Assembly: GCA_900552735.1 (NCBI GenBank)
Contig: USBA01000003.1
Location: 1 to 29,228, forward strand
Length of the DNA: 29,228 nucleotides
Direction: 5' to 3'
Source: an uncultured Collinsella sp.
GTDB lineage: Bacteria; Actinomycetota; Coriobacteriia; Coriobacteriales; Coriobacteriaceae
Below, in pieces: positions 8,000-15,602 of the stretch. The translations under genes and the position numbers were made by a program. The notes under the pieces are model-generated. The model was given only the letters and a program-made list of their open reading frames with translations, searched no databases and was not told where the DNA came from. The stretch's first letter is position 1. The number at the start of each line of letters is the position of its first letter.

Positions 8000-8028
8000 T
8001 TACACTAGGGTTAACGTTCACCTATCAT
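8000..8028 (+). promoter_or_regulatory. Promoter of the GH105 gene
   Basis: TTACAC (8000-8005), a 17-bp spacer and TATCAT (8023-8028). Operator copy 5 lies in the spacer. The predicted leader is short, about 14 nt, and consists mainly of the SD AGAGGGG. The copy 2 palindrome at 737 is likewise followed by CCTATCAT. Confidence 0.5.
8011..8020. promoter_or_regulatory. Operator copy 5, TTAACGTTCA
   Basis: TTAACGTTCA followed by CCTATCAT, within the spacer of the GH105 promoter, where a bound repressor would exclude polymerase. Confidence 0.7.
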
Positions 8029-8048
8029 TAACGTCAGAGGGGACAGCA

Positions 8049-9287
8049 ATGGGTTGCAATCAAATCCTGGACCGTTATATCGAGCAGTTGATCGAAACCT
8101 CTACGCCGCAGGCGCCGGCTTGGAATATCGAAAAGCTCCGTGCCGGTAAGGAGAACACCTGGAACTATATCGACGGCTGCATGATCAAGGCGCTCATCGA
8201 GGTGTACGAGATCACGGGTGAGCAGCGCTACCTGACGTTCGCCGACGACTACATCGATTTCTTTGTCCAGGACGACGGTACCATCAAACATTACAACCCC
8301 GAGGAGTACAACCTCGATAACGTTAATGCGGGCAAGACCCTCTACAAGCTCTATGACCTGGTGGGCAAGCCCAAGTATCGTGCGGCCATGGATACCATCT
8401 ATCGTCAGCTCGAAACCCAGCCGCGTACCAAAGAGGGCGTGTTTTGGCACAAGGCCGTCTACCCCAACCAGATCTGGCTCGACGGCATGTATATGGCGCA
8501 GCCGTTCTACATGCAGTACGAGCTGAGTTTCCACAACCGTCGTGCCTGCTCAGATAGCTTCCATATGTTCCAGGTCGTGCACGACCTGATGCGCAACCCC
8601 CTCAATGGTCTGTACTATCACGCTTACGACGCGAGCCGCAAGCAGTTCTGGTGCGACCCGGTCACCGGCCTTTCGGCTAACTTCTGGCTGCGCGCCGAGG
8701 GCTGGTTTGCCATGGCGCTCATCGACACGTGGGAGCTTATGCCGCCTTCGATGTCGGCCGAGAAGGACGAGATCCGCAAGATGTTCCACGACCTGATTGA
8801 CGCCATGCTGCCGTATCAAGACGAGAAGACCGGCATGTGGCATCAGGTCATCAACCTGCCCAATATCGCCCCCAACTACCTGGAGGAGTCGGGCAGCGCG
8901 ATCTTTGCCAACGCCATCATGAAGGGCGTGCGTCTGGGCGTGTTGGGTGAGCGCTACTACCAGTACGGCCGTCGCGCCTTCGACGGCATCTGCGAGACCT
9001 GCCTTTCCGAGCACGATGGCCAGCTGGCGCTCGACAACATCTGCCTGGTTGCGGGCTTGGGAAACACCGCGCACCGCGAGGGCACGTTTGATTACTACAT
9101 GAGCGAGCCTATCGTCAAAAACGATGCGAAGGGCGTGGCGCCGCTGGTGCTTGCCTATATCGAGACCATGCATCACGACAAGCTGGCCGGTAAGCGCGAT
9201 CCGCTCGCCCCCTCGGGCGTGTGCTCCATCGAGGACCCGTTTGGCGGATACACCCCGGGCATCAACGCTCATAAGGGATGTGAATAA
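8049..9287 (+). CDS. Unsaturated (rhamno)galacturonyl hydrolase, GH105
   Basis: 412 aa, start ATG 8049 after SD AGAGGGG. The sequence is of the YteR/YesR type: ENTWNYIDGCMIKALIEVY near residue 35, NLDNVNAGKTLYKLYDL with Asp90, QIWLDGMYM with Asp145 (positions equivalent to the Asp88 and Asp143 active-site residues of YteR), then NFWLRAEGWFAMAL, an (alpha/alpha)6-barrel pattern. The family hydrates the double bond of the 4,5-unsaturated uronic acid left by pectate or rhamnogalacturonan lyases and releases 5-keto-4-deoxyuronate, in the cytosol. It is preceded by two operators and followed 1 bp later by the isomerase-like gene, so it heads a new operon. No lyase is encoded in this window. Specificity for galacturonyl rather than glucuronyl ends is inferred from context. 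Confidence 0.93.
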   Translation: MGCNQILDRYIEQLIETSTPQAPAWNIEKLRAGKENTWNYIDGCMIKALIEVYEITGEQRYLTFADDYIDFFVQDDGTIKHYNPEEYNLDNVNAGKTLYKLYDLVGKPKYRAAMDTIYRQLETQPRTKEGVFWHKAVYPNQIWLDGMYMAQPFYMQYELSFHNRRACSDSFHMFQVVHDLMRNPLNGLYYHAYDASRKQFWCDPVTGLSANFWLRAEGWFAMALIDTWELMPPSMSAEKDEIRKMFHDLIDAMLPYQDEKTGMWHQVINLPNIAPNYLEESGSAIFANAIMKGVRLGVLGERYYQYGRRAFDGICETCLSEHDGQLALDNICLVAGLGNTAHREGTFDYYMSEPIVKNDAKGVAPLVLAYIETMHHDKLAGKRDPLAPSGVCSIEDPFGGYTPGINAHKGCE

Positions 9288-9288
9288 C

Positions 9289-10194
9289 GTGGGGGCTATT
9301 ACTCCGGGCGTACGTTTGCACGACCTTCCGCAGGGGACCGTCGAGGAACGCATTCGCATGGCGGGAGAGCTGGGCTTTTCGTGCATTCAGCTGCCGAGTA
9401 AGGTGCTCTACGCATCGATGGGGATCGATCGAGGCGGCCTGACCCGCGAGCTTGCCGACCATTTGCGTGCGGTGCTCGACGAGGCGGGCGTTTCGGTCGC
9501 CGTGCTCGGCTGTTATAAGAATCTGGCGACGCCCGATCGCCAGCAGCTCATGGATAACTTTTCCGAGTACGAGGCATGCTTGAACTTTGCCCAGATGCTC
9601 GGCGGATGCCCGGTTGGCACCGAGACCGGTCGCCCCAATGCGCAGAACCGCGTCGCGGTCGACCGCATGACCGATGAGGCACTCGATGCGTTTGCAGACG
9701 GGCTTGCACACGTCTGCGATCGGGCCGAGGCCGTGGGTGGGCAAATTTTGATCGAGCCCGGTTGGAACGAGACGGTTAATACGCCAGATCGCTGCCGTGA
9801 GGTGCTGGAGCGCGTCTCGAGCCCGTCGCTCGGCGTGATCTATGACCCAGTGTCGCTGCTGCACCCCAGTGTCGTTGACGAAGCGCAGGAAATCACAGCG
9901 CGCATGCTCTACTTATGCGGCAGTAAGATCCGCGCGCTGCACGCCAAGGATTTTGAGGTCGTTGATAACGAGGATGAAGCCGGTTGGTGCGACGGTACGG
10001 GTTCGCGCCTGGTGTGTCATGGCGTGGGCGAGACGGGACGATATGACTTTGAGCCCGTGGTGGCCTGGGCGGCTGCCGCCTGCCCTGGGATTCCCTGCGT
10101 GGTCGAGAACAGTGTGCCGGCGACGGCGGCTGACTGTCTGGCGACACTCGAGCACATGTCCGCTCGCTGCGGGGCTTCGCATCGCGAGTTATAG
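9289..10194 (+). CDS. Sugar phosphate isomerase/epimerase-like TIM barrel (xylose-isomerase-like)
   Basis: 301 aa. GTG 9289 begins 1 bp after the GH105 stop with SD AAGGGA 10 nt upstream; earlier in-frame starts lie deep inside GH105. The fold is the AP-endonuclease-2/xylose isomerase-like TIM barrel. Conserved metal-type residues are visible in order: Glu in LIEPGW, Asp in IYDPVS, His in HAKDF and Glu in VVENS. The tight spacing with GH105 points to a role in processing the released unsaturated sugar or a related uronate, but the reaction cannot be named from sequence. Alternatives are a ketose 3-epimerase or an inosose-type isomerase. No phosphate-binding motif was identified, so 'phosphate' in the family name need not apply. 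Confidence 0.85.
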   Translation: MGAITPGVRLHDLPQGTVEERIRMAGELGFSCIQLPSKVLYASMGIDRGGLTRELADHLRAVLDEAGVSVAVLGCYKNLATPDRQQLMDNFSEYEACLNFAQMLGGCPVGTETGRPNAQNRVAVDRMTDEALDAFADGLAHVCDRAEAVGGQILIEPGWNETVNTPDRCREVLERVSSPSLGVIYDPVSLLHPSVVDEAQEITARMLYLCGSKIRALHAKDFEVVDNEDEAGWCDGTGSRLVCHGVGETGRYDFEPVVAWAAAACPGIPCVVENSVPATAADCLATLEHMSARCGASHREL

Positions 10195-10296
10195 CATTGG
10201 CTTTTGCCGTGGCGGTCGATTAAGTTTGCCTGACTGGGGCAGCGGTGAAGGATCTTTATCGTCGCCCCATTGGATTGCATTAAAAAGGGGAGTTGC

Positions 10297-11514
10297 GTGG
10301 CTATCCACATTGTCGAAGAGGCGAATCGTTGCCTAGGTTGCATATGGGCATTCTGTCAGCTTAAGGGCTGCCCGGTTCAGACGCCTATTCCGCAGGTCAT
10401 TGACCTGTTCAAACGGCGTCGTCTAGAAGAGGCGGGCGAGCTACTGTTCCAGAACAATCCCATGAGCGCGGTCTGCTCCATGGTTTGCAACCATTCGGGC
10501 CAGTGCGAGGGCGCTTGCATTCAGGGCCGTAAGGGCGCACCCGTGCATTTTTCGAGCATCGAGAACTATATCTCGACAGCGTATTTGGACCGTAAGGAGT
10601 GGAAGCCCGCACCGTCGTGCGGTAAACAGATTGCCGTGGTCGGTTCCGGTCCCGCTGGTATTACCGTGGCTATCAAGATGGCCCAGCTGGGCTGTGCCGT
10701 CACGGTATTTGAGCAGCGCCCCGAGATTGGCGGTGTGCTGGAGTACGGTATCCCCGAGTTCCGTCTGCCGCGCTCGCTCGTGCAAAAGTACCGCCACGTG
10801 ATGTGCTCGCTCGGCGTGCGCGTGCGTCCGTCGACCACCATCGGCGGTGCGCTCCACATCGACGACCTACTGCGTGACGGCTACGATGCGGTCTTTGTTG
10901 GTACCGGTACTTGGCGAGCTCGAAAGCTGGGTATTCCCGGCGAGTCGCGCGGCAACGTGCTGTTTGGTATCGATTATCTGGTCGATCCTACGAGCGTGGC
11001 AATTGGGCAGAACGTGGCGGTTATCGGCGCCGGCAACGTGGCCATGGATGTTGCCCGCACAGCCCTGCGCTCGGGCGCTCGCAAGGTCACCGTGTATGCC
11101 CGATCGCGCCATATCTCTGCCATCGATGATGAGGTGGAGCTGACCGAGCTCGATGGTGCCGATATTGTGTGCGGCAAGGCGATCTGCGCCATCGACGATA
11201 ACGGTCCGGTGTTCGAGACGGCTATCTTTGACGAGGACAATAACGTGGTGGGCTACGAGGAAGAGCTCGACCATGCGTCTGCCGACACGGTTGTGATTGC
11301 GGCGTCTCAGGTGCCCAAGGACAAACTCGTGCTTACAACGGGCGGTCTGGAGACCGACCATCGCGGCCTGCTTTCGGTCGACGAGCACGGCATGACCACC
11401 GTGCCTGGCGTCTTTGCCGCCGGCGACGTGGTCAACGGCCCGCTCACCGTGGTTCATGCCGTGGCAGGCGCCAAGCTCGCCGTCGGAGGCATGACTACCT
11501 ATCTGGGCCTCTAA
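10297..11514 (+). CDS. GltD-like FAD/NAD(P) oxidoreductase with N-terminal Fe-S domain
   Basis: 405 aa from GTG 10297, which has the strong SD AAAAAGGGGAG. The N-terminus carries two cysteine groups, C12/C15/C20/C25 and C60/C64/C70/C74, as in the Fe-S domain of glutamate synthase small subunit and related electron-transfer subunits. A first Rossmann motif GSGPAG (116-121) binds FAD and a second, GAGNVAMD (244-251), binds NAD(P)H. A closing GVFAAGDVV motif is typical. It lies 102 bp after the isomerase gene and 200 bp before an OYE-type flavoprotein, suggesting that the two form an electron-transfer pair. It has no gltB partner here, so glutamate synthase activity is unlikely. The physiological acceptor is unknown. 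Confidence 0.88.
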   Translation: MAIHIVEEANRCLGCIWAFCQLKGCPVQTPIPQVIDLFKRRRLEEAGELLFQNNPMSAVCSMVCNHSGQCEGACIQGRKGAPVHFSSIENYISTAYLDRKEWKPAPSCGKQIAVVGSGPAGITVAIKMAQLGCAVTVFEQRPEIGGVLEYGIPEFRLPRSLVQKYRHVMCSLGVRVRPSTTIGGALHIDDLLRDGYDAVFVGTGTWRARKLGIPGESRGNVLFGIDYLVDPTSVAIGQNVAVIGAGNVAMDVARTALRSGARKVTVYARSRHISAIDDEVELTELDGADIVCGKAICAIDDNGPVFETAIFDEDNNVVGYEEELDHASADTVVIAASQVPKDKLVLTTGGLETDHRGLLSVDEHGMTTVPGVFAAGDVVNGPLTVVHAVAGAKLAVGGMTTYLGL

Positions 11515-11530
11515 CTCCATCCCACCCATC

Positions 11531-11601
11531 AGTTGCGGTGAAATACGGACTGTTTTGGCTGGCAAAAGTCTCATCTACTCCGTATTCCACCGCAACTTTT
11601 T
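11531..11601. repeat. 19-bp inverted repeat followed by T-run (terminator-like repeat element)
   Basis: The arm AGTTGCGGTGAAATACGGA (11531-11549) pairs with 11579-11597 with one mismatch, around a 29-nt loop, followed by TTTTT. It could terminate the GltD-like transcript. The 15-base arm start is found again as its exact reverse complement at 19970-19984 in another intergenic region, so this looks like a dispersed element rather than a one-off terminator. Confidence 0.75.
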
Positions 11602-11714
11602 GTGGGGATTGGATTAAAGGCGGGGGAGTGCGAGCGGGTACGGACGCGGCGGTTGCTGATACGATAAGTACGTTAGCAACTGCCGCCGAGCGGCTCAAAC
11701 GAAAGGAAGCCTGT

Positions 11715-13664
11715 ATGGAGTCCTCTGCCTACCCGATGCTCTTTAGCCCGATCAAGGTCGGTACAACCGAGGTCAAGAACCGCGTCTTTATGCCGCCGGT
11801 GTCCACGAACCTGGCCGATCATGGCTATGTGACCGACGACTTGGTCGATCATTACCGTGCCCGTGCCAAGGGCGGCGTTGGCCTGATCATCACCGAGGTC
11901 GTGACGGTCGAGCCTACCTATACCTATCTGCCGGGTGACATGTGCTGCTACGACGACACGTTTATCCCCGGCTGGGAAAAGCTCGCCGCAGCCGTCCACG
12001 AGTATGGCTGCAAGATCATGCCGCAGCTCTTCCACCCCGCCTACATGGCCTTTAACATTCCGGGCACGCCGCGCCTGATCGCTCCGTCCTTCGTGGGACC
12101 GTCCTATGCCCGCGAGGCACCGCGTCCTATCACGGTCGATGAGATCCACGAGCTCACGCATCAGTTTGGCGACGCTGCCGTGCGTATGCAGAAGGCCGGT
12201 GTCGATGGCGTCGAGGTCCATGCGGCGCACGCCCACGGCATGCTCGGCGGCTTTTTGACCCCGCTCTACAACAAGCGTACCGACGAGTACGGCGGCTCGC
12301 TCGACGCTCGCATGCGCTTCTTGCTCGAGGTCATCGCCGAGATTCGCGAGCGCTGCGGCAAGGACTTTATCATCGACGTCCGTATCTCGGGCGATGAGTA
12401 CACCGATGGCGGCCTGACCCTCAACGACATGATCTACGTCTCGCGTCGTCTGGAGAAGGCCGGCGTCGACATGATTCACGTGTCGGGCGGTACCACCATC
12501 AAGCGCGGCTCCGCGATTCCCGCCGCCGGTACCCAGCAGGCCTCGCATGCCGCCTGCTCGCGCGAGATCAAAAAGCACGTCAACATTCCCGTCGCCACTG
12601 TCGGACGTATTAACGAGGCCTGGATCGCCGAGGAGCTGATCGAGGACGGCGCTGCCGACATCTGCATGATGGGCCGCGCCAATCTGTGCGATGCCGAGTT
12701 CTGCAACAAAGCCGCTGCCGGCAACGCCGACGACATCCGTCCCTGCATCGGTTGCCTGCGCTGCCTGAACGGCATTATGTTCGGCAAGCGCATCTCCTGT
12801 ACCGTCAACCCGGACGTGGAGCGCGACGAGGCTGGTTACGAGCCTGCCACCGAGGCTAAGAACGTGCTCGTTGTGGGCGCTGGTCCTGCGGGTATGGAGG
12901 CTGCCTATATTGCCGCCAAGCGCGGACACAACGTGGTGCTCGTGGATAAGCAGGATGAGCCGGGCGGCGAGATGCGCATCGCAGCCGTTCCGCCGGCAAA
13001 GCAGGAGCTCACCCGCGTGATCAAGTACCAGTATCGTCGTCTTGCCGAGGCGGGCGTGAAGTGCGTATTTGGCACCGAGCTTACTGCCGAGGACATTCAG
13101 CGTGACTACGCCGGCTACGAGGTTGTCCTGGCTTATGGCGCCGAGCCCATCGCTCCGGCCTTCATGCGGGGCTTTAAGCAGGTTATGACAGCTGACGACC
13201 TACTGGGTGGCAAGGCTTTCCCGGGCAAGAAGATCGTCATCGTCGGCGGCGGCACCGTCGGTTGCGAGACGGCCGATTACCTGGCCCCGCTGGTCAACGA
13301 CCTGTCGCCGGCCAATCGCGATGTCACCGTCATCGAGATGACCAAGACGCTCGCCGCCAACGAGGGCGGTGCCGGTCGCGCGGTGCTCATCACGCGCATG
13401 CTCTCCAAGGGCGTCCACGTGCTGACCGAGGCCAAGGTGACCGAGATTACCGAGGACACCATCAGCTACGAGAAGGACGGCGAGGTCCACACCATCGCCG
13501 ATGCCGATACGCTGGTGCTTGCCATGGGCTATCGTCCCAATACCAAGTTGGCCGACGACCTTGCCGCTGCCGGTGTTGCCGTCCACGTGTTGGGTGACGC
13601 CAACAAGTGCGGCAACATTCGCGACGCCATCGGCGACGGCTACAAGGTTGCCTGCGAGCTCTAG
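11715..13664 (+). CDS. NADH:flavin oxidoreductase, Old Yellow Enzyme / 2,4-dienoyl-CoA reductase type
   Basis: 649 aa. ATG 11715 has SD GAAAGGA; an open frame extends upstream but begins inside the inverted repeat at 11531-11601. Residues 1-340 are an FMN TIM barrel with the HAAHAHGMLGGF motif (169-180). A four-cysteine cluster follows (C344, C347, C350, C362) for a 4Fe-4S centre, then GAGPAG (388-393) for FAD and IVGGGTVGCE for NAD(P)H. The architecture and length match FadH, trimethylamine dehydrogenase and the Bai-type reductases. These reduce activated C=C bonds or oxidise amines; the substrate here cannot be read from sequence. Next to pectin genes, an unsaturated sugar acid or a plant aromatic is a possible target (speculative). 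Strong terminators follow. Confidence 0.9.
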   Translation: MESSAYPMLFSPIKVGTTEVKNRVFMPPVSTNLADHGYVTDDLVDHYRARAKGGVGLIITEVVTVEPTYTYLPGDMCCYDDTFIPGWEKLAAAVHEYGCKIMPQLFHPAYMAFNIPGTPRLIAPSFVGPSYAREAPRPITVDEIHELTHQFGDAAVRMQKAGVDGVEVHAAHAHGMLGGFLTPLYNKRTDEYGGSLDARMRFLLEVIAEIRERCGKDFIIDVRISGDEYTDGGLTLNDMIYVSRRLEKAGVDMIHVSGGTTIKRGSAIPAAGTQQASHAACSREIKKHVNIPVATVGRINEAWIAEELIEDGAADICMMGRANLCDAEFCNKAAAGNADDIRPCIGCLRCLNGIMFGKRISCTVNPDVERDEAGYEPATEAKNVLVVGAGPAGMEAAYIAAKRGHNVVLVDKQDEPGGEMRIAAVPPAKQELTRVIKYQYRRLAEAGVKCVFGTELTAEDIQRDYAGYEVVLAYGAEPIAPAFMRGFKQVMTADDLLGGKAFPGKKIVIVGGGTVGCETADYLAPLVNDLSPANRDVTVIEMTKTLAANEGGAGRAVLITRMLSKGVHVLTEAKVTEITEDTISYEKDGEVHTIADADTLVLAMGYRPNTKLADDLAAAGVAVHVLGDANKCGNIRDAIGDGYKVACEL

Positions 13665-13718
13665 TCAACCCCTTGGTGCATGGGGGGCCTGTATCCGCGG
13701 CGTCAGTCGGTAAATAGC

Positions 13719-13758
13719 AAAAAGCGACGGCCGTCCCGTACGTGGGACGGCCGTCGCT
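13719..13758 (-). terminator. Intrinsic terminator between convergent genes
   Basis: A perfect 15-bp stem, AGCGACGGCCGTCCC (13723-13737) with 13744-13758, and a 6-nt loop. The A-run at 13719-13723 gives T5 on the minus strand, so it chiefly ends the RpiB-like gene; the hairpin can also slow transcription arriving from the plus strand. Confidence 0.9.
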
Positions 13759-13784
13759 TGCGTTAGTTGCAATAGGTCGTGCGA

Positions 13785-14426
13785 TTAGAGCCCCAGGAGC
13801 TCCTTGACCTTGGCGATGATGGCCTCGTCGGTGGCGTTGGCAAAGAAGTACTCCTGGAAGTGCTCGCCGGCAAGTGCGCCCTTCACCAGGTCCTGATCGA
13901 TCTCGCCCAGGACGTCGACGAGCGGACGCATGGTCACAGCGCGCACGCCGTCGAGGATCTTCTTGTTACGCTGCTCGGGCTCAACACGCTCGGCGGGGTA
14001 GCCGTTGCCCGAACCAAAGCCAAAGAGCTTCTCGAAGGTGTACTCGAGGTTGAGCTCCTGGCCCCAGCCGTTCTTGAGGGCGAAGGGCATGGCGACGGCG
14101 TTGCCATCGTTGACCTGGGCAAAGGTGTAGGCGTCGAGCGGGTCGGCAACATGGCCGCACAGCACGCCGGGGAAGGAGTTACAGGCGAGCATAGCGCCCT
14201 CGCCGGTGCCGCAGCCGGTCACGACGTAGTCGGCAGCGCCGGAGTTCAGCAGCACGGCGGCCAGGATGCCGTTTTGCACGTAGGTGAGCGGCTTAGAGTC
14301 GGCGTCGGCATACATACCGTAGTTAAAGACGGTGTGGCCCATGGGCTCGACAACCTTCTTAAGGGCAGCCTCGATCATGGGGTTCTTGGAGTTCTGAGAG
14401 TTCTCGTTGATCAGAGCGATCTTCAT
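13785..14426 (-). CDS. RpiB/LacA/LacB-family sugar isomerase, candidate DhuI (KduI replacement)
   Basis: 213 aa, ATG at 14426 with SD AAAGG; the protein begins MKIALINENSQNSKN. An in-frame GTG 21 bp upstream lacks an SD. The GCGTGEGAMLACN stretch is the RpiB/LacAB glycine-rich active-site loop carrying a conserved Cys, and NYGMYADAD follows the usual early strand. At 213 aa it is longer than RpiB (about 150 aa). It lies just downstream of a KduD-type reductase on the same strand. In streptococci an RpiB-family isomerase (DhuI) converts 4-deoxy-5-keto-uronate to 3-deoxy-hexulosonate for the SDR DhuD; the same pairing here, and the absence of KduI in this window, support that role. A ribose- or galactose-6-phosphate isomerase is less likely in this setting. 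Confidence 0.85.
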   Translation of the reverse strand: MKIALINENSQNSKNPMIEAALKKVVEPMGHTVFNYGMYADADSKPLTYVQNGILAAVLLNSGAADYVVTGCGTGEGAMLACNSFPGVLCGHVADPLDAYTFAQVNDGNAVAMPFALKNGWGQELNLEYTFEKLFGFGSGNGYPAERVEPEQRNKKILDGVRAVTMRPLVDVLGEIDQDLVKGALAGEHFQEYFFANATDEAIIAKVKELLGL

Positions 14427-14515
14427 TTGAGTTAACCTTTCAACCAAATGTTTCCATTTTTTGTTTCTGTATGCGGGTGGCGGCTATTCCAACCCGAGGT
14501 TGGTTTTGCGGGCGG

Positions 14516-14614
14516 TGGACGATAAGGTCTGTCGCGAGTTCCGCACGAGCCGGAAAGCACTTAATGTGCTTTCCGTGCGAGCAGGACTGTCTGAGCAGCA
14601 GACCTTATCGTCCA
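14516..14614. repeat. Nested inverted-repeat element between SDR and isomerase genes
   Basis: The outer 16-bp arm TGGACGATAAGGTCTG (14516-14531) pairs perfectly with 14599-14614. An inner 10-bp arm CGGAAAGCAC (14551-14560) pairs with 14566-14575 around a 5-nt loop, so the whole 99 bp can fold on itself. No T-run borders it on the minus strand. It could be an RNA stem that sets the ratio of the two downstream products, or a small mobile repeat. No ORF was found inside it. Confidence 0.8.
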
Positions 14615-14632
14615 TGGACTCGCCCGAATGCC

Positions 14633-15442
14633 CTACTGTGGCTGTTTGCCGATGTATGCCAGGATGCCGCCGTCCACGTACAGAATGTGCCCGTTGACGA
14701 AGTTCGATGCGTCGGAGGCCAGGAACACGGCGGGACCCTTCAGATCCTCGGGCGTACCCCAACGGGCTGCCGGCGTCTTGGCAATGATGAACTGATCAAA
14801 TGGGTGACGGCTGCCGTCGGGCTGCGTCTCGCGCAGCGGCGCGGTCTGCGGTGTGGCGATGTAGCCGGGCCCAATGCCGTTGCACTGGATGTTGGCCTCG
14901 CCAAACTCGGAGCAGATGTTCTTGGTGAGCATCTTCAGGCCGCCCTTGGCCGCGGCATAGCCGGCGATGGTCTCGCGGCCCAGCTCACTCATCATCGAGC
15001 AGATGTTGATGATCTTGCCGTGGCCCTTGGCGATCATGCCGGGCAGGCAGGCCTTGGACACGATAAACGGTGCGTTGAGGTCAATATCGACGACGCGGCG
15101 GAAGTCCTCGGCGCTCATGTCGAGCATCGGGGTACGCTGGATGACGCCGGCGTTGTTGACCAGGATGTCGGGTGTGGTGCCAAAGTCGGCCTCGATCTTG
15201 GCGATGAGCTCGGCAACGACGGCCTCGTCGGTGACGTCGGCAACATAGCCGTGAGCGTCAAAACCCAGCTTACGGTAGTGCTTCTCGGCCTCGGCTACTT
15301 TGTCGGCGTGACGGGCGTTAAAGGCGATTTTGGCGCCGGCCTCTCCGAGCGCCTCGGCAATGGCCATGCCAATGCCGTAGGTGGCGCCGGTCACGAGCGC
15401 GACCTTGCCATCCAGGCGGAAGCTGTCCATAAGATCAGACAT
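14633..15442 (-). CDS. kduD: SDR oxidoreductase, KduD/DhuD type (2-keto-3-deoxygluconate forming)
   Basis: 269 aa; ATG 15442 has SD AAAGGA, and an earlier in-frame ATG at 15469 lies over an operator. A classical short-chain dehydrogenase: TGATYGIG cofactor loop (18-25), NNAG (96-99), Ser149, and Tyr162 with Lys166 in YAAAK. The KduD group reduces 2,5-diketo-3-deoxygluconate (DKII) to KDG with NADH in the cytosol. It is the first gene after two AACGTT operators and is followed by the RpiB-like isomerase that would provide its substrate. The FadR-type regulator lies upstream on the same strand. Gluconate 5-dehydrogenase-like SDRs are close relatives, so the name rests partly on context. Confidence 0.9.
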   Translation of the reverse strand: MSDLMDSFRLDGKVALVTGATYGIGMAIAEALGEAGAKIAFNARHADKVAEAEKHYRKLGFDAHGYVADVTDEAVVAELIAKIEADFGTTPDILVNNAGVIQRTPMLDMSAEDFRRVVDIDLNAPFIVSKACLPGMIAKGHGKIINICSMMSELGRETIAGYAAAKGGLKMLTKNICSEFGEANIQCNGIGPGYIATPQTAPLRETQPDGSRHPFDQFIIAKTPAARWGTPEDLKGPAVFLASDASNFVNGHILYVDGGILAYIGKQPQ

Positions 15443-15458
15443 AGCGATCCTTTCAAAA

Positions 15459-15468
15459 GAAACGTTCA
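15459..15468. promoter_or_regulatory. Operator copy 6, TGAACGTTTC on minus strand
   Basis: A slightly imperfect copy, 16 bp upstream of the SDR start codon and downstream of a possible minus-strand -10 (TATACT, complement of 15500-15505). It is well placed as a roadblock in the leader. Confidence 0.5.
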
Positions 15469-15548
15469 TCTATAAAAGTCATGCTTCTCATACAAGGTCA
15501 GTATAGGCGAAGCGGCGTAATAGCCACCCCTTATTTCCTAAAATCAGG

Positions 15549-15558
15549 TGAACGTTCA
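15549..15558. promoter_or_regulatory. Operator copy 7, perfect TGAACGTTCA palindrome
   Basis: On the minus strand it reads AAAGTGAACGTTCACCTG, almost the same as copy 2 at 737. It lies in the 160-bp gap between the FadR-type regulator gene and the SDR, about 107 bp upstream of the SDR start. Confidence 0.72.
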
Positions 15559-15602
15559 CTTTTAAAAGGCGAACGGCAGTCTTGTCCTTGCCGCACGGAC
15601 GT

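Larger units (their letters stand above)
7949..8022. repeat. Imperfect tandem duplication carrying two operators and a 15-bp inverted repeat
   Basis: CCGTTCGCG occurs at 7949-7957 and 7991-7999, and AGGGTTAACGTTCACC at 7966-7981 and 8007-8022, giving a period of 41-42 bp. Within it, CGGGGAATATAGGGT (7956-7970) is the exact reverse complement of 7979-7993, with an 8-nt loop TAACGTTC that is the operator core. No T-run follows, so it is not a standard terminator. Confidence 0.8.

Noticed and set aside
13779..14435. Plus-strand frame of 218 codons opposite the RpiB-like gene
   Set aside because: Low-complexity Val/Gly/Leu content; the minus strand has a good SD and RpiB/LacAB motifs.
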